Shown in pieces: positions 25,389 through 32,700 of a stretch of DNA of 32,700 bases; position 1 is the stretch's first letter, and each line of letters starts with the position of its first letter. Below the pieces are notes generated by a model. That model was given only the letters and a program-made list of their open reading frames with translations, did no database searches and had not been told where the DNA came from. Source of the DNA: Desulfurivibrio sp. (GTDB lineage: Bacteria > Desulfobacterota > Desulfobulbia > Desulfobulbales > SURF-16); the NCBI GenBank assembly GCA_003605035.1, contig QZKJ01000096.1:1-32700 (forward strand). Reading direction: 5' to 3'. The position numbers and the translations under genes are program-made.

Positions 25389-25528
25389 TTCCCCCCCTGC
25401 TCTGCTCGTGGCTGCGTGTCGCGCCGGCTGCCGCCGTGCAGACAGCCGCGCATGGCGATCTGAAAGGAATCCCAGTCCTTGATGAGAAACAGCGTGATTT
25501 TGCAGAAAGATTGCTCTCTGGTGGCCAT
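25385..25528 (-). CDS. 47-residue ORF between cobalamin riboswitch and btuB
   Basis: A short ORF starting MATREQSFCKITLFLIKD and containing GCLHGGSRRD. It has a very good ribosome binding site (AAGGAGG seven bases upstream), begins about 60 bp after the riboswitch terminator, and its stop overlaps the btuB start as ATGA. These features argue that it is translated and couples translation to btuB. There is no clear signal peptide or membrane helix; two Cys (9 and 29) and a basic C-terminus are notable. I do not recognise a family. It could be a functional microprotein or simply a coupling leader. Confidence 0.6.
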   Translation of the reverse strand: MATREQSFCKITLFLIKDWDSFQIAMRGCLHGGSRRDTQPRAEQGGK

Positions 25529-25586
25529 TGTATCCTCCTTGCCTGCCTTGGGTTTTGCCAGCCCGGGGGATGCTTTGCCGCATGAC

Positions 25587-25625
25587 AAAAAAAATCCCCG
25601 GACCAATAAAATTGATCCGGGGATT
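25587..25625 (-). terminator. Riboswitch expression-platform terminator
   Basis: On the minus strand a perfect 10-bp stem (arms at 25616-25625 and 25593-25602, core TCCGGGGATT) with a 13-base loop is followed by eight T residues. It lies about 60 bp after the riboswitch aptamer and before the first ORF, the position expected for cobalamin-dependent termination. Confidence 0.88.
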
Positions 25626-25687
25626 CCCTGTTTTGTCCTCAGATACACATCGCTGCTCCTTGTCCACGGAAGCAGACCAATATGGTT

Positions 25688-25866
25688 TGCAGGCAGGTTT
25701 TCTGACTTCCGGATTACTCTAATGTCCGCGTCTTCCCAGCCCGGTTCCAAACGGAATAGCATCCCGTGCAGATACCAAAAAGCCAGTGACATACTGCGGT
25801 TTTCGTCCCCGGTTACAGCGGCGGGCCCGTCCCTGATTTCCACAGGGTTCCCTATTAAGCTCGGTT
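25688..25866 (-). promoter_or_regulatory. Cobalamin riboswitch
   Basis: Read on the minus strand the region contains the conserved blocks of the cobalamin aptamer: TTAATAGGGAACC near the 5' end, GACGGGCCCGCCGCTGTAA in the core, GTCACTGG, then GGGAAGACGCGG and the 3' B12-box-like AGTCAGAAAACCTGCC. Cobalamin binding should favour the downstream terminator and shut off the uptake operon. A TTGACT (25913-25918) about 45 bp upstream may be the -35 of its promoter; the matching -10 is poor. Confidence 0.93.
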
Positions 25867-25938
25867 AAGAGCGCCTGAAAATTTACCTATACTTAATGAC
25901 AAAAAATGAGGAAGTCAAGGGAAAGGTGAGGGCGGAAA

Positions 25939-26961
25939 TCAGCGGCTGAAGAGATAGAGCATGTAGGAATTGAGCAGATAACAGGAAAAAAGAAAGATGC
26001 TGGTCCAGCCGACGGTCCGCAGCACCCGTCCCCGGGGTTTGTAGAAAAGGCCGATGATGGCAAGCCCGGTCATGATCATCACGGAAAAGCTGGAGACCAC
26101 GTGGGCCCTGGAGACCCTGGTCAGCAGCGGGCCGGAGGTGTAGCACAGGTCGTCCAGGGCCAGGATGAACATGTTGAACATGTTGCTGCCGAGCAGGTTG
26201 GCGATGGCCATGTCCAAGGCGCCGATGCGCACCGCGGCCACCGAGACCGCCAGCTCCGGCACCGTGGTGGCGATGGCGATGAAGACGGTGCCGACAAAGC
26301 TGTGCTGCCACTGCATGGCCAGGGCGATGCGGTTGCCGATGAAGGGGAGCCAGATGCCGGCGCCGACCACCAGCAGGGCGGCCAGGCAGTAGCGCAGGAT
26401 GGACTGGGCCAGGCTCAGGTGCGGGCACTGGTCCGGCGCATGATCGGTGAAAGCGGCCACATGCGTTTTCTCGTAACGGAAGACGGTGCGGACCCCGGCA
26501 GCGTACATGATCATGATAATCGGGGTATAGAGGCCGATATGCAGGAGGGCGGGAGGCTGGGTGCCGTTGTGGGAGACGAAGATGTTGAAGCCGACGAAGC
26601 CGGTCAGCAGGATGCCGAAAGCGGCGGACAGGACGTGGCCCTCTCCGGATTCCTGGTACAGGGTTTTGCCCCGATGCAGAAAATCGAGCAGGACCAGGAT
26701 CACCAGGTTGAACACGCAGGCGCCCAGCAGATCACCCACGGCGATATCGGGAAAGTCGGCCGCGCTCACCGACACCACGCCGGTAACCAGTTCCGGCAGC
26801 GAGGTGACGGTGGCCAGCATGATCACCCCGACCCAGGTGCCGCCCATTCCGGTTTTGTCGGCAATCACGTCGCCGTAGAAGGCGAGTTTGACCCCGGCAA
26901 AACCGATCACCGCAACACAGACCAGAAAGGCAAGCCAGATATGGGCTACAGAGGTGATCAT
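25939..26961 (-). CDS. Calcium/sodium antiporter family membrane protein (CaCA superfamily)
   Basis: A 340-residue inner-membrane exchanger with about ten hydrophobic segments. The two inverted alpha-repeats that form the ion site are clear: TVTSLPELVTGVVSV followed by GDLLGACVFNLVIL, and TTVPELAVSVAAV followed by ANLLGSNMFNMFIL. This assigns it to the Na/Ca exchanger superfamily; the actual cation pair is not certain. The first repeat has GACVFN where many members have GSNIFN. The ATG at 26961 is used; the frame can be extended to a TTG at 27021 but that adds an unlikely leader. It is monocistronic and faces away from the DUF5132-like gene. Confidence 0.9.
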   Translation of the reverse strand: MITSVAHIWLAFLVCVAVIGFAGVKLAFYGDVIADKTGMGGTWVGVIMLATVTSLPELVTGVVSVSAADFPDIAVGDLLGACVFNLVILVLLDFLHRGKTLYQESGEGHVLSAAFGILLTGFVGFNIFVSHNGTQPPALLHIGLYTPIIMIMYAAGVRTVFRYEKTHVAAFTDHAPDQCPHLSLAQSILRYCLAALLVVGAGIWLPFIGNRIALAMQWQHSFVGTVFIAIATTVPELAVSVAAVRIGALDMAIANLLGSNMFNMFILALDDLCYTSGPLLTRVSRAHVVSSFSVMIMTGLAIIGLFYKPRGRVLRTVGWTSIFLFSCYLLNSYMLYLFSR

Positions 26962-27013
26962 GGCAGAGTTTCCCCAGCAAGGCGGCAAAAAAAGCAGGTG
27001 CCCGGCCGGCACG

Positions 27014-27101
27014 GTTGCCAAAAGTCAGGAAGTTCTGGTACTATGCGATATCGTAAGAAAGTACATTGGCGGAAATACAGATTAACTTTTGTCTTGGCAA
27101 C
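27014..27101. promoter_or_regulatory. Inverted repeat in a divergent intergenic region
   Basis: GTTGCCAA (27014-27021) and TTGGCAAC (27094-27101) form a perfect 8-bp dyad in the 219-bp gap between the minus-strand antiporter and the plus-strand DUF5132-like gene. Between the arms lie the palindrome CGATATCG and AT-rich stretches suitable for promoters. A shared operator or a terminator-like structure is possible. Confidence 0.35.
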
Positions 27102-27180
27102 GCTCTCCAGATGAATGAGTAAACAGCGGCAGGGCCCGGCCAACATGCTTCGCCCTGCCTGCAACCGAGAGGAGGAGGAT

Positions 27181-27720
27181 ATGGCACTATTGGAAAATGG
27201 GTTATTGAAAGGTTCGGCAACCATGGCGCTCTGGGGTCTTGGAGTTTACGTTGGGCTGGCTGTCGCAGTTCCGTTGCTGACCGGCGTGGCCAAGCCGCTG
27301 GTCAAAGAGGCGGAGCGCGGCTATCAGTCCCTGCGCAGCCGGCTCAAAAAAGCCGCCCGGGGAGAGGCCGGCGCAGAGCAGTCTGAGGCGGAAATCGAGA
27401 TTGCCGGCCAGGGGGCCACCGTGTTTACGCCGACCGAGGCGAGTGTCGCTGCGATGGAGGCGGCGGCGGTCGTAGCGCCAGCCGCGGTCAGTGCCGCAGC
27501 AATGGAGGCGGCTGCCCCGGCTTCCTCCGCGCCCGCTGCGAAGTCCGCGAAACGCCAGCGCAAACCCGTTGCCAGGGGCGGTAAAGCCCCGGCGGGATTG
27601 TCGAAGGCCGCCCTCTATGACCGGGCCAAGGAATTGAAGATTGCCGGCCGGTCGGCCATGAGCAAGGAACAACTCATTGCTGCCGTGCAGGCGGCGCTGG
27701 CAGCCCCGAAAACTGCTTGA
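27181..27720 (+). CDS. DUF5132-like membrane protein with Ala/Lys-rich linker and Rho-N-like C-terminus
   Basis: A 179-residue protein. Residues about 5-40 contain a hydrophobic segment (SATMALWGLGVYVGLAVAVP) of the type found in DUF5132 proteins. Then comes a charged helix (VKEAERGYQSLRSRLKKAAR), a low-complexity Ala-rich linker (about 80-125), a basic histone-like patch (KSAKRQRKPVARGGK), and a C-terminal Rho-N/SAP-like helix pair (ALYDRAKELKIAGRSAMSKEQLIAAV) that could bind nucleic acid. GAGGAGGAGG precedes the ATG at 27181. DUF5132 genes are often near metal-related P-type ATPases, and one is encoded nearby on the other strand. No function is established. Confidence 0.72.
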   Translation: MALLENGLLKGSATMALWGLGVYVGLAVAVPLLTGVAKPLVKEAERGYQSLRSRLKKAARGEAGAEQSEAEIEIAGQGATVFTPTEASVAAMEAAAVVAPAAVSAAAMEAAAPASSAPAAKSAKRQRKPVARGGKAPAGLSKAALYDRAKELKIAGRSAMSKEQLIAAVQAALAAPKTA

Positions 27721-27733
27721 TTGCCGCGCCCTC

Positions 27734-27765
27734 GGGCGGGAGCCGCGGGGAAATCCCTCCCGCCC
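27734..27765. terminator. Long GC hairpin between convergent genes
   Basis: GGGCGGGAG (27734-27742) is exactly complementary to CTCCCGCCC (27757-27765), a 9-bp stem with a 14-base loop. It lies in the 65-bp gap between the ends of the DUF5132-like gene and the ParA gene. There is no T-run, so it may block converging transcripts rather than act as a standard terminator. Confidence 0.45.
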
Positions 27766-27785
27766 GGCGGCAGGCGGCGGCAGGG

Positions 27786-28535
27786 TCAGTTCCCGGCAAG
27801 CCACCTGGTCACCTGACGGTAATCACTGGCGCCGTTTGAGCCGGGAGCATAGGTCAGCACCGGCTGCCCATGGGCGGGCGCTTCCGCCAGGGCCACGTTT
27901 TCCCTGACCGCCGGCGCAACCTTGCCGGGGAACAGGCTGTTGAGCCTGGCCAGGAATTCCTGGTGAATTTTCCTTCTGCTGTGCACCCGGCAGGGAATGA
28001 CCGCCCGCAGGGCAAGATCCCGGTTGGACGACTGCATGGATCTGATGGTTTCCATCATCTGATTGATGCCGGCAAAGGCCAGGAAATTGGTCTCCACCGG
28101 GATGATGATCTCCGTGCTGGCCAGCAGGGCATTATGGGTGAGAATGCCGAGGCTGGGCGGGCAGTCGATGACAATCCATTCCCAGTCCCCCGCGGTCTGC
28201 GTCAGGCAGCGCCGCAGCAGTTCGGCGCCCAGGGACCCGGTGAATCGCTGGCGGGCCTTGACCAGCTCCGGACCGGCGGCCACCAGATCAATCCCCGCCC
28301 CGGCCACCCGGGTGACCGGCAGGGCCTGGGTCCGTTGCAGGGCCAGGAGCAGTTTCTCCCCGTCAGCCGCCACCCCCAGCATCACACTGGCGCTGCCCTG
28401 CGGATCAAGATCGATGACCAGCACCCTGCGGCCAAGCTCACCGAGGGCGGCGGCGATATTGACCGCCGAGGTCGTTTTCCCCACCCCGCCCTTGTGGTTG
28501 ACGATTGACACTCTATGCCGCATCACGTCAGCCAC
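27786..28535 (-). CDS. Orphan ParA/Soj-type ATPase
   Basis: A 249-residue P-loop ATPase of the ParA family, which positions DNA or protein cargo on the nucleoid or cell surface. Motifs: deviant Walker A KGGVGKTT, DLDPQGSA (Walker A'), and Walker B WIVIDCPPSLG. No N-terminal HTH and no adjacent parB, unlike plasmid or chromosomal partition loci. The GTG at 28535 overlaps the metK stop by 8 bp and has AGGA upstream; the ATG at 28523 lacks a binding site. It is the third gene of an operon with a P-type ATPase and a SAM synthetase. Its cargo is unknown; orphan ParA proteins often position protein assemblies or chemoreceptors. Confidence 0.88.
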   Translation of the reverse strand: MADVMRHRVSIVNHKGGVGKTTSAVNIAAALGELGRRVLVIDLDPQGSASVMLGVAADGEKLLLALQRTQALPVTRVAGAGIDLVAAGPELVKARQRFTGSLGAELLRRCLTQTAGDWEWIVIDCPPSLGILTHNALLASTEIIIPVETNFLAFAGINQMMETIRSMQSSNRDLALRAVIPCRVHSRRKIHQEFLARLNSLFPGKVAPAVRENVALAEAPAHGQPVLTYAPGSNGASDYRQVTRWLAGN

Positions 28536-29742
28536 ACTTATTTTTCCTGAGCTCCTCCCGCAGGAGGGGCGCCTTGTCGGTCATTTCCCAGGGCAGGCCG
28601 ATGTCCATGCGGCCCACCTGGCCATAGGCGGCCAGCTTGCGGTAGAATCCCCCCTTGATGGTGCCCGGCATGGAGCGCAGCTTGAAATCCTTGATGATGC
28701 TGAAGGGCCGGAAGTCAAAGTGGCGGTTAAGCAGGGTGGCGATGGCGCTGTCCTCTATCCTGCCGGTGCCGAAGGTTTCCACCTGCACGCTGACCGGCCG
28801 GCAAAGCCCCACCGAATAGCTGAGCTGCAGCTCGCACTCGTCGGCCAGGCCGGCGGCGACGATATTCTTGGCCGCATAGCGGGCCATGTAGGTGCCGATA
28901 CGGTCGATGCGGACCGGCGATTTGCCGCTCAGGGCGGAACCGCTGTTTCTGGCGAACTCTCCGTAGGTGTCAATGGCGGTCTTCCTGCCGGACAGGCCGA
29001 AATGGGCCATGGGGCCGCCGCTGACCAAGGTGTTGTCGGTTTCGATATGGATGCGGGTGTCGGCGTCCGGCACAATCTGCTCCTTGAAGAAGGCTGGCTC
29101 GATAATCTGCTCCATGATCAGCTCTTCCAGCTGTCGGCTCAGCGGGGGCGCGGTCGAGTTGTCAAAGCAGATCTGCAGGGTCAGGCTGTGAATGCGGCAG
29201 GGCCTGCCGCCCCGGTACTGCACGCTGACCTGGGTCTTGCCGTCCGGGGCCAGGAAGGGCAGGGTGGTGTAGCGGGCGGCGGTGATGCGCCGAGCCAGTT
29301 TGTGGGCCAGCCAGATCGGCAGCGGCATGAAGGCCGGGGTCTGGGTGCAGGCATAGCCGAAGGCGTTGACCTGATGCCGCACCATGATGCGGTCCAGTTC
29401 GTCATCGCTTAAGGCGCTTTCGTCGAGCCGCCGGCCGACTTCCGGGGGCAGTTCCTTGAGGCTGGTCAGCACTGTGCAGGTCTTGCCGTTCAGCTCTTCG
29501 CTGTTGTACCCCGCCTGGCTGATCACCTCCCTGGCCACCAGCGGGATGCCGACAATGGTCGTGGAGGAAAACTGGGCCGCAATAAAAACCATGGCCTGGG
29601 CGATGGCGCATTCGGCATCCACATAGGCCAGTGGGTCCACCTGCAGAAAGCGGTCTACGATGGTATCAACGATCTGGTCGCAGATCTTGTCAGGATGTCC
29701 TTCGGTGACCGATTCGGAGGTGAAGATGAAATCCTTTTTCAT
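28528..29742 (-). CDS. metK: Divergent S-adenosylmethionine synthetase
   Basis: Methionine adenosyltransferase makes SAM from ATP and methionine. The 404-residue protein is full length and keeps TEGHPDKICDQI near the N-terminus, LPFLAPDGKTQVSVQY, GGPMAHFGLSGRK, IDTYGE, ARYAAKNIVAAGLADECELQ and the C-terminal WEMTDKAPLLRE. It departs from the usual enzyme at two sites: the GDQG motif reads RHQV, so the catalytic Asp (D118 in E. coli) is His123 here, and the phosphate loop FSGKD reads LSGKS (K274, S275). Activity could be altered. Start and stop overlap the flanking genes by a few bases (ATGA with the ATPase), so it belongs to a coupled three-gene operon. A standard metK probably exists elsewhere in the genome. 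Confidence 0.88.
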   Translation of the reverse strand: MKKDFIFTSESVTEGHPDKICDQIVDTIVDRFLQVDPLAYVDAECAIAQAMVFIAAQFSSTTIVGIPLVAREVISQAGYNSEELNGKTCTVLTSLKELPPEVGRRLDESALSDDELDRIMVRHQVNAFGYACTQTPAFMPLPIWLAHKLARRITAARYTTLPFLAPDGKTQVSVQYRGGRPCRIHSLTLQICFDNSTAPPLSRQLEELIMEQIIEPAFFKEQIVPDADTRIHIETDNTLVSGGPMAHFGLSGRKTAIDTYGEFARNSGSALSGKSPVRIDRIGTYMARYAAKNIVAAGLADECELQLSYSVGLCRPVSVQVETFGTGRIEDSAIATLLNRHFDFRPFSIIKDFKLRSMPGTIKGGFYRKLAAYGQVGRMDIGLPWEMTDKAPLLREELRKNKCG

Positions 29743-32700
29743 GGCTTGGTTTCCTTTGCTCTGCGTGATCTCTTGTACACATCATTGACCAGCAGCGGGG
29801 CGGTGGCGCCGGCGCCGATCACCACGGCATCCACCAGCCCGATCCGTTCAATGCCCAGCAGCGACCGCAGGCCCGGCACAAACATGGCAAGCAGCTGCAG
29901 GGCAAACGAGCCGCCCAGGGCCAGGTTCAGATATTTATTGCGTTTCAGCTCCCCCAGTTCGAAAAGGCCGTGCTGCTCCGAGCGGCAGTGCAGGGCATGC
30001 AGCAGCTGGCCGCAGGTCAGGCTGAGAAAGGCCAGGGAACTGGCGCGGGGGCCGATGCCGTACCGGGCCAGGCCATAGCCGTAGCTGCCCATGGCGCCGA
30101 GGCTGATAATGGAGGCCTCCACCCCGATTTTCTTGAGGTCCTGGCGGCGGATGATCGGCTCGTGGGGATCCCGCGGCGGCCGCAGCAGGATGTCATCCTC
30201 CGGCGGCTCCAGCGACAGGGCGAGCCCGGGGAAGATGTCGGTGATCATGTTGATCCACAGCAGCTGCATATGGCTCAGCGGCTGGCCCAGGCCGGTGGCG
30301 GTGGCGGTAAAGGAGACCAGGATCTCGCTGAAATTGGTGGACAGCAGAAAGCCCAGGGCCTTGCGGACATTGAGGTAGATGGTTCTGCCGTGGCTGACGG
30401 CGACAATCATGGTTTCCAACTCGTCATCCTCCAGCACCACATCGGCAATCTCCCTGGCCACGTCCGTGCCGGTCCGGCCCATGGCAATGCCGATATCCGC
30501 CTTTTTCAGGGCCGGCCCGTCATTGATGCCGTCGCCGGTCATGGCCACCACCTTGCCGCCGCGCTGATAGGCCTCGACAATCTGCAGCTTGTGGGCCGGG
30601 CTGACCCGGGAGAAGATATTGGTCTGCTGGCTCAGAGAGGCGAGCATTTCCGGTTCCAGACTGGCGAAGGAGGAGGAGTCCAGGATGTTCAGCTGGCCGC
30701 TGCCGCTTAAGGAAAGGGACTTGCCGACCCGGTAGGCGGTGGCGGACTGGTCGCCGGTGATCATCACCGTCTTGATGCCGGCCTGGTGGAAGCGGTGCAT
30801 CAAGGCCGGCACCCCTTCCCGAATGGGATCGGTCATGCCCACCAGCCCCACCCAGACCAGCCCGGCCTGCAGAATGTCATCCAGCTCATCCTCCGACTGA
30901 GCGGCCTGCATGCGGTAGGCCGCCCCGAGCACCCGCAGGGCGTCGCCGGCCATGCGCTCATTTTCCCGCTGCATGTGCAGCCGTTTTTCCTCGGAAAGTT
31001 CGCTGATCTCTCCTGCCAGCAGATAGTGGCTGCAGAAGGAAAGCACCTCGGAGGGGCTGCCCTTGACGGCAATCAGCCGGGCGCCGGCGGGCATCTGGTG
31101 GACGGAGAGCATGAAATTGCGGTTGTCAGCCCGGTGGTACATCTTCAGCAGGGGGAAAGAGTCCTTCAGCAGCTGAATGTTCATCCCCTGATTGATGGCC
31201 AGGTAGGTGAGGGCGTTCTCCGTCGGCGTGCCGCTGACCAGGAAGCCGCCGTCCCTGGCAATGATCTCGCTCTCATTGCACAGCGCCACCACGGCAAGCA
31301 GGGCCGCCGCTTCCCACTGGAAATAGTCCGCGGTCGCGGCCCCGGACGGCAGACAGACATCCTGGTCGCAGACGAAACGGCTTTCCCCGGCATAGATCTC
31401 CACCACGGTCATGCGGTTCGCCGTAATGGTGCCGGTCTTGTCCAGACAGATGACCTGGGTGGCCCCCAGGGCCTCAATGGCGCCGAGATGGCGGATCAGC
31501 ACCCCTTTTTTGCGCATCTCGCTGATGCCGAGAGCCAGGGTGGTGGTGGCCACCGCGGGCAGTCCCTCCGGGATGGCGGCCACCGCCAGGGCGAGCGCCA
31601 TGTTGAGCATCTGCAGAAAGCCGGTGCCCCGCAGCAGGCCCAGCAGGAACACCGCCCCGCACATGGCGCCGGAAAGATAGACCAGCTGGTTGCCCATCCG
31701 GTCGAGTTCTCTGGACATCGGCGTTTCCGGCGTCTCCGCCTCGCTGACCAGCTGCTGGATATGGCCCATTTCGGTGGCGGCGCCGGTGGCGACAACCACT
31801 GCCGACCCCTGGCCGCCGGTGACCAGGGTCCCCATGTAGCACATATTGGTGCGGTCGCCGATCGGGATGGTCTCGCCGGCGATGCACTCAACCGATTTTC
31901 CCACCGGCATGCTCTCGCCGGTCAGGGCGGACTCGTCGATGCTGAGCCGCATGGCCTCGATCAGCCTGGCGTCGGCGCCGACATAATGGCCCGGCCGCAG
32001 GACGATGAGATCGCCCGGCACCAGCATCTGCACGTCCAGTTCCGCCACCTTGCCGTCGCGGACCGCCAGAACCCGCGGGGTTACCAGATTTTTCAGGGAA
32101 TGGATGACCCGTTCGGACTGGCTTTCCGTGGTATAGCCGATCACCGCGTTGATGCCCACCACGGCCATGATCGCCACCGCATCGGCCACCCCGCCGGTCA
32201 TTACCGAGACGGCCGCCGCGCCGGCCAGCATGGCCACCGGGCCTGAGCGGAACTGCTCCACCAGGATGCTCCAGCCGGATCTGGGCTTGGCCTGCGGCAG
32301 GGCATTGGGTCCGTAGGTTGCCAGCCGTTTGGCCGCCTCTTCACTGGGCAGCCCGGCGGGTACGGGGGTCGCGAACTTTTCCAGGGCGGCGGCAGCGGGT
32401 CTGGCATGCCAGATGACCTCCGGCCGCCCAGCAGGGGGGCGCGGGGCAGCCTGTCTGCCGCTCTTGCGGGCGGAAGGTTTGCTGTTTGCTGCTCTGGCCT
32501 CCCTTGTTCCGGGGGCAAGCGGCTTTTGTTGAGCTGGCGGGGGCAGGGAGGCGGGGCCGGCCTCCGGCAAGGTTTGGGGCGGAGAAGCACCTTGCAGATG
32601 AAAGTCCTCAGCCGCCCTTTTCACCAGCGCCGCGAGATGCAGCGCGGTTATTTCCGGGCTGTAGCGGACCAGGAGATTGCCGGTGGCGGTTGAGGCCGTT
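29739..32700 (-). CDS. Cation-translocating P-type ATPase, N-terminus beyond the window
   Basis: A large ion pump whose reading frame stays open to the window edge; 986 codons before the stop are visible. The N-terminal part reads GNLLVRYSPE, like an HMA-type metal-binding fold, followed by a Pro/Ala-rich linker. The pump core is complete: actuator motif LTGES, M4 motif AIPEGLPAV, phosphorylation site CLDKTGTITANRM, KGSPSEVL, MITGDQ, and hinge MTGDGINDGPALKKADIG, then M5-M6 with LLWINMITDIFPGLALSLEPPE. PEGLP and the M6 motif resemble P2-type (Ca-ATPase-like) pumps rather than the CPC heavy-metal pumps. An internal GTG at 32624 is not a convincing start. It heads the ATPase-metK-parA operon. 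The transported ion is unknown. Confidence 0.9.
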   Translation of the reverse strand, partial: TASTATGNLLVRYSPEITALHLAALVKRAAEDFHLQGASPPQTLPEAGPASLPPPAQQKPLAPGTREARAANSKPSARKSGRQAAPRPPAGRPEVIWHARPAAAALEKFATPVPAGLPSEEAAKRLATYGPNALPQAKPRSGWSILVEQFRSGPVAMLAGAAAVSVMTGGVADAVAIMAVVGINAVIGYTTESQSERVIHSLKNLVTPRVLAVRDGKVAELDVQMLVPGDLIVLRPGHYVGADARLIEAMRLSIDESALTGESMPVGKSVECIAGETIPIGDRTNMCYMGTLVTGGQGSAVVVATGAATEMGHIQQLVSEAETPETPMSRELDRMGNQLVYLSGAMCGAVFLLGLLRGTGFLQMLNMALALAVAAIPEGLPAVATTTLALGISEMRKKGVLIRHLGAIEALGATQVICLDKTGTITANRMTVVEIYAGESRFVCDQDVCLPSGAATADYFQWEAAALLAVVALCNESEIIARDGGFLVSGTPTENALTYLAINQGMNIQLLKDSFPLLKMYHRADNRNFMLSVHQMPAGARLIAVKGSPSEVLSFCSHYLLAGEISELSEEKRLHMQRENERMAGDALRVLGAAYRMQAAQSEDELDDILQAGLVWVGLVGMTDPIREGVPALMHRFHQAGIKTVMITGDQSATAYRVGKSLSLSGSGQLNILDSSSFASLEPEMLASLSQQTNIFSRVSPAHKLQIVEAYQRGGKVVAMTGDGINDGPALKKADIGIAMGRTGTDVAREIADVVLEDDELETMIVAVSHGRTIYLNVRKALGFLLSTNFSEILVSFTATATGLGQPLSHMQLLWINMITDIFPGLALSLEPPEDDILLRPPRDPHEPIIRRQDLKKIGVEASIISLGAMGSYGYGLARYGIGPRASSLAFLSLTCGQLLHALHCRSEQHGLFELGELKRNKYLNLALGGSFALQLLAMFVPGLRSLLGIERIGLVDAVVIGAGATAPLLVNDVYKRSRRAKETKP

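Noticed and set aside
23394..25667. Longer btuB starting at 25667
   Set aside because: The extension is antisense-like translation of riboswitch, terminator and the 47-codon ORF; the ATGs at 25388/25385 have a binding site and start a proper signal peptide.
29739..32700. P-type ATPase as a FezB-type (ferrosome) or CPC heavy-metal pump
   Set aside because: The M4 motif is PEGLP and M6 is of the P2 type; the CPC-type membrane motif and other ferrosome genes are missing.
1..32700. CRISPR arrays, rRNA, tRNA, transposase genes
   Set aside because: No regularly spaced repeats, no rRNA or tRNA-like segments and no transposase or integrase frames were seen.

Overview
This 32.7 kb window is a GC-rich, gene-dense stretch of chromosome. 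Its content points to an anaerobic Desulfobacterota (former Deltaproteobacteria), probably Desulfobulbales-like. The evidence is a lipoprotein-type NrfHA nitrite reductase, a split-Soret-type Tat cytochrome, several multiheme c-type cytochromes, a PocR-domain hybrid kinase, a rhodanese-ferritin fusion and two good sigma-54 promoters. The lineage is an inference from gene content only.

Layout. 1-600: the terminator of an upstream gene and a small amphi-Trp protein. 970-2949: nrfH-nrfA (ammonia-forming nitrite reductase), closed by a terminator. 3141-7030: a promoter overlapped by a Fur-like box, then a 1236-residue PocR/PAS/GAF hybrid sensor kinase. 7196-8780 (minus): a hipBA toxin-antitoxin pair with a palindromic operator. 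9139-10188: a sigma-54 promoter and an exported parvulin isomerase. 10430-13608 (minus): the most unusual locus. A Fur-like box and a long leader with an intrinsic terminator precede a tetraheme cytochrome that ends in a dockerin-like double EF-hand domain. It is followed by a cohesin-like protein with a PEP-CTERM-type surface-sorting tail. 13610-14368: about 760 bp without genes but with repeats. 14369-15414: DUF1579 and VOC proteins. 15976-16770: split-Soret-type cytochrome. 17125-18388: a sigma-54 promoter and a rhodanese-ferritin fusion. 18546-19808: diheme peroxidase. 19843-25866 (minus): a complete corrinoid-uptake operon (cobalamin riboswitch, terminator, 47-aa ORF, btuB, tonB, btuF, btuC, btuD). 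25939-27720: divergent Ca/Na antiporter and a DUF5132-like/Rho-N protein. 27786-32700 (minus): a tightly overlapping operon of a P-type ATPase (5' end outside the window), a divergent S-adenosylmethionine synthetase and an orphan ParA ATPase.

How the genes may work together. Periplasmic electron transfer and detoxification dominate: nitrite reduction, peroxide reduction, Tat cytochrome, sulfur transferase with ferritin. Iron supply may link the sensor kinase and the cytochrome/cohesin locus, because both are preceded by an identical 14-base sequence inside a Fur-like box. The best candidate for an undescribed system is the cohesin/dockerin pair. The sequence supports a model in which a multiheme cytochrome is docked non-covalently onto a surface-sorted cohesin, a cellulosome-like arrangement used for electron transfer. 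The domain reading comes from sequence patterns I can see; the interaction is inference.
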